Assembly (NCBI GenBank): GCA_036362985.1
Contig: JAYGXS010000009.1
Span: 8,785,545 to 8,849,544 of the forward strand
DNA: 64,000 bases
Direction: 5' to 3'
Origin: Ligula intestinalis
Taxonomy: Eukaryota > Platyhelminthes > Cestoda > Diphyllobothriidea > Diphyllobothriidae
Made by a program: the position numbers and the translations under genes. The notes under the pieces were generated by a model. The model made no database searches, was not told the DNA's origin, and saw only the letters and a program-made list of their open reading frames with translations. Each line of letters starts with the position of its first letter. Positions within the stretch are counted from its first letter, which is position 1. Shown in pieces: positions 62,640 through 64,000 of this stretch.

Positions 62640-63860
62640 CGCGTAAACTTATCGAGGCTGATTTTCTTGTTTAACCACAATAAACTGCATTGTAACTTCT
62701 GCAGGGAAGTGTATGGACATTTCACCAAATTCTTGTGTGGGATGCCTGATTTATAGAGTTTCTGGACAAATTGCAGGGACTTCAGATGGCAACAGATGAT
62801 AAATTGGTGTTATTTGATGCTGTGTCTATCATCACGCCAATATCGTTAGATTTGGCAAGGCAGTACATAGAAGGACTACGCAAGTCATATGACCAAGAAT
62901 TTCCTGTATCTGCCTTGCTTAACCTTTTGAAGACTAAACAATTATTCTCACCACAATACTATCAAAAGGGAAAGGAAGCCTCAATAGGATCAGCCATTTC
63001 GACCTTCTTCGCTGAAGTCATGATTCTAAAATTTGAGGCTAAGGCCCTACCGCTAGTGAACCCCAAACTGTGTCCGCTGTGTCGATGACAACTTGACCAT
63101 AGTTAAAAGGGATCATCTAGAATCACTGCATAGCGTTATCCAGTCAAACATGTCAGGAATCACATTTACATTCGAAAAAGAAGTTGACAGCAAACTTCTT
63201 TTTCTTGATGTGCTTATACAGCGAAATAATGAGAGACTATTTCGAAAATAAGTTTACCAAAAAAGCCTATGCGAATGTTGTCCTACATTACGAGGGCAAC
63301 AACCCTCTCTTTTACGAGCGCAGTACTGTTAGGATCCTAACCAATCGAGCAAAAAACAACTGTTCTAGCACCAATCCTTACAAAATCGTAACCATTGAAT
63401 TGAGCAAATTTTATTTCCAAAAATGATTACTCTAGGAAGCTTGTGAGTCGATGCATTAGACGACAGGAGGTAAAACAAAAGGAAAAGGAAATAAGTTGTT
63501 CTAATCAGGTGCCCAAACCATAAAAACTGGCAAACACTTCCATACTCTTAGAACGTGCCTGCACTTATTGAAAGACACCTGAAGTCGCACCAAATCAGTA
63601 GCGCACAAACCAGCGACTGTATTACGAAATCAGATTGTACGCTCAAAGGATACGGTTGGCTGTTTGGACAGGAAAGAAGCCATTAACAAGATAACCTGTG
63701 GCAGTTGCAACGCGGTTTATTGTAGTCAGGTGGAAAAGTCGGCGTCTACGCTTGGGGCCTTACAATTATCACGCCCAGTTTCGTATAGGAAGAGAAGGGT
63801 AACACCAATAAGAGTTTTTTATCATATACGGAAACTCAGTGATGATCTGAGGCCCTGATA
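62640..63860 (+). mobile_element. Penelope-like element C, divergent and broken
   Basis: Plus strand, several frames. FLDKLQGLQMATDDKLVLFD, then AVSIITPISLDLARQYIEGL (62760-62880) corresponds to the motif A part of Penelope polymerases. PQYYQKGKEASIGSAIS stands where the family has a GTAMGSP block. CVDDNLTIVKRDHLESLHSV (motif C, about 63080) and KLLFLDVLIQRNNERLF (about 63205) follow in a second frame. NVVLHYEGNNPLFYERSTVR (63275-63335) is in a third frame. AINKITCGSCNAVYCSQVEK (about 63670-63730) is the start of the GIY-YIG part. The sequence is AT-rich and far from elements A and B, so it is another family. Confidence 0.8.
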
Positions 63861-64000
63861 CATGGCACGCTCAGCAGTTTTCGTTGTGTTACTCTCAGGG
63901 ATGATAGATTGCGAGCATTTCCATATGGATGTGTCTTTACTAAGGCCTCATTTGGTATTAAAAATAATTATATTCATAGTAAAAATTGGAGGAAGATACA
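63861..64000. other. no gene recognised
   Basis: Short AT-rich end of the window following Penelope element C. Confidence 0.4.

Overview
The window reads as nuclear DNA of a repeat-rich flatworm (Platyhelminthes). This rests on the mixture of retroelements seen here: Penelope-like elements with a GIY-YIG nuclease, RTE and CR1 lineage LINEs, and a Ty3/Gypsy element of CsRn1 type with a CHCC Gag box and a tRNA-Trp-like primer site. GT-AG introns, tRNA-derived SINEs and a 10-N scaffold gap (38855-38864) also fit. A large-genome tapeworm (pseudophyllidean type) or a fluke would fit equally well; species is not resolvable from this sequence alone. Nothing prokaryotic was seen.

Only one host gene is supported. 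Six plus-strand segments bounded by AG/GT sites (2046-2296, 10507-10901, 12540-12846, 21267-22289, 24199-24681, 24801-25829) have mutually compatible splice phases. Together they read as the 3' part of a long, Ser/Gly/Ala/Gln-rich protein. It carries tyrosine motifs typical of docking adaptors: YANF and YANW (Grb2-type YxN), NYALVDL, and YAQIDF followed by VRTRAL. A short segment in the first exon resembles the last helix of a PTB domain. Its introns are full of retroelements, including an almost complete RTE LINE in the 8.4 kb intron.

Layout. 0.5-1.75 kb: RTE remnant and a LINE 3' end. 2.05-2.37 kb: first host exon. 2.7-4.7 kb: a dispersed repeat split by a Penelope element. 5.6-8.3 kb: CR1 remnant, SINE, and a Jockey/I-like LINE on the minus strand. 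9.0-10.2 kb: dispersed repeat and inverted Penelope pieces. 10.5-26.6 kb: host gene with intronic elements. 26.6-37 kb: repeats, a small TA-flanked inverted-repeat element (33.3 kb), a long inverted repeat around a small reading frame (30.15-31.13 kb), and AT-rich DNA with no recognisable gene. 37-41 kb: microsatellites, CR1 fragment, SINE, and a decayed hAT element containing a solo-LTR-like insert. 43-47 kb: dispersed repeats, SINE and CR1 3' ends. 47-56 kb: a pile of CR1 remnants, two of them long. 56.1-60.6 kb: a Ty3/Gypsy element whose LTRs are about 98% identical but whose ORFs are broken. 62.6-63.85 kb: a second, divergent Penelope element.

The most unusual signals are: (1) Penelope 3' ends in which a hammerhead-ribozyme-like core overlaps the conserved last codons of the ORF, seen in seven places counting weak copies; (2) a repeat family centred on the palindrome TTCTGTACAGAA, one copy of which is a long inverted repeat flanking a small reading frame that recurs at 38.9 kb; (3) LINE 3' ends that share one terminal signature, also found fused to a Penelope fragment; and (4) the split adaptor gene itself.
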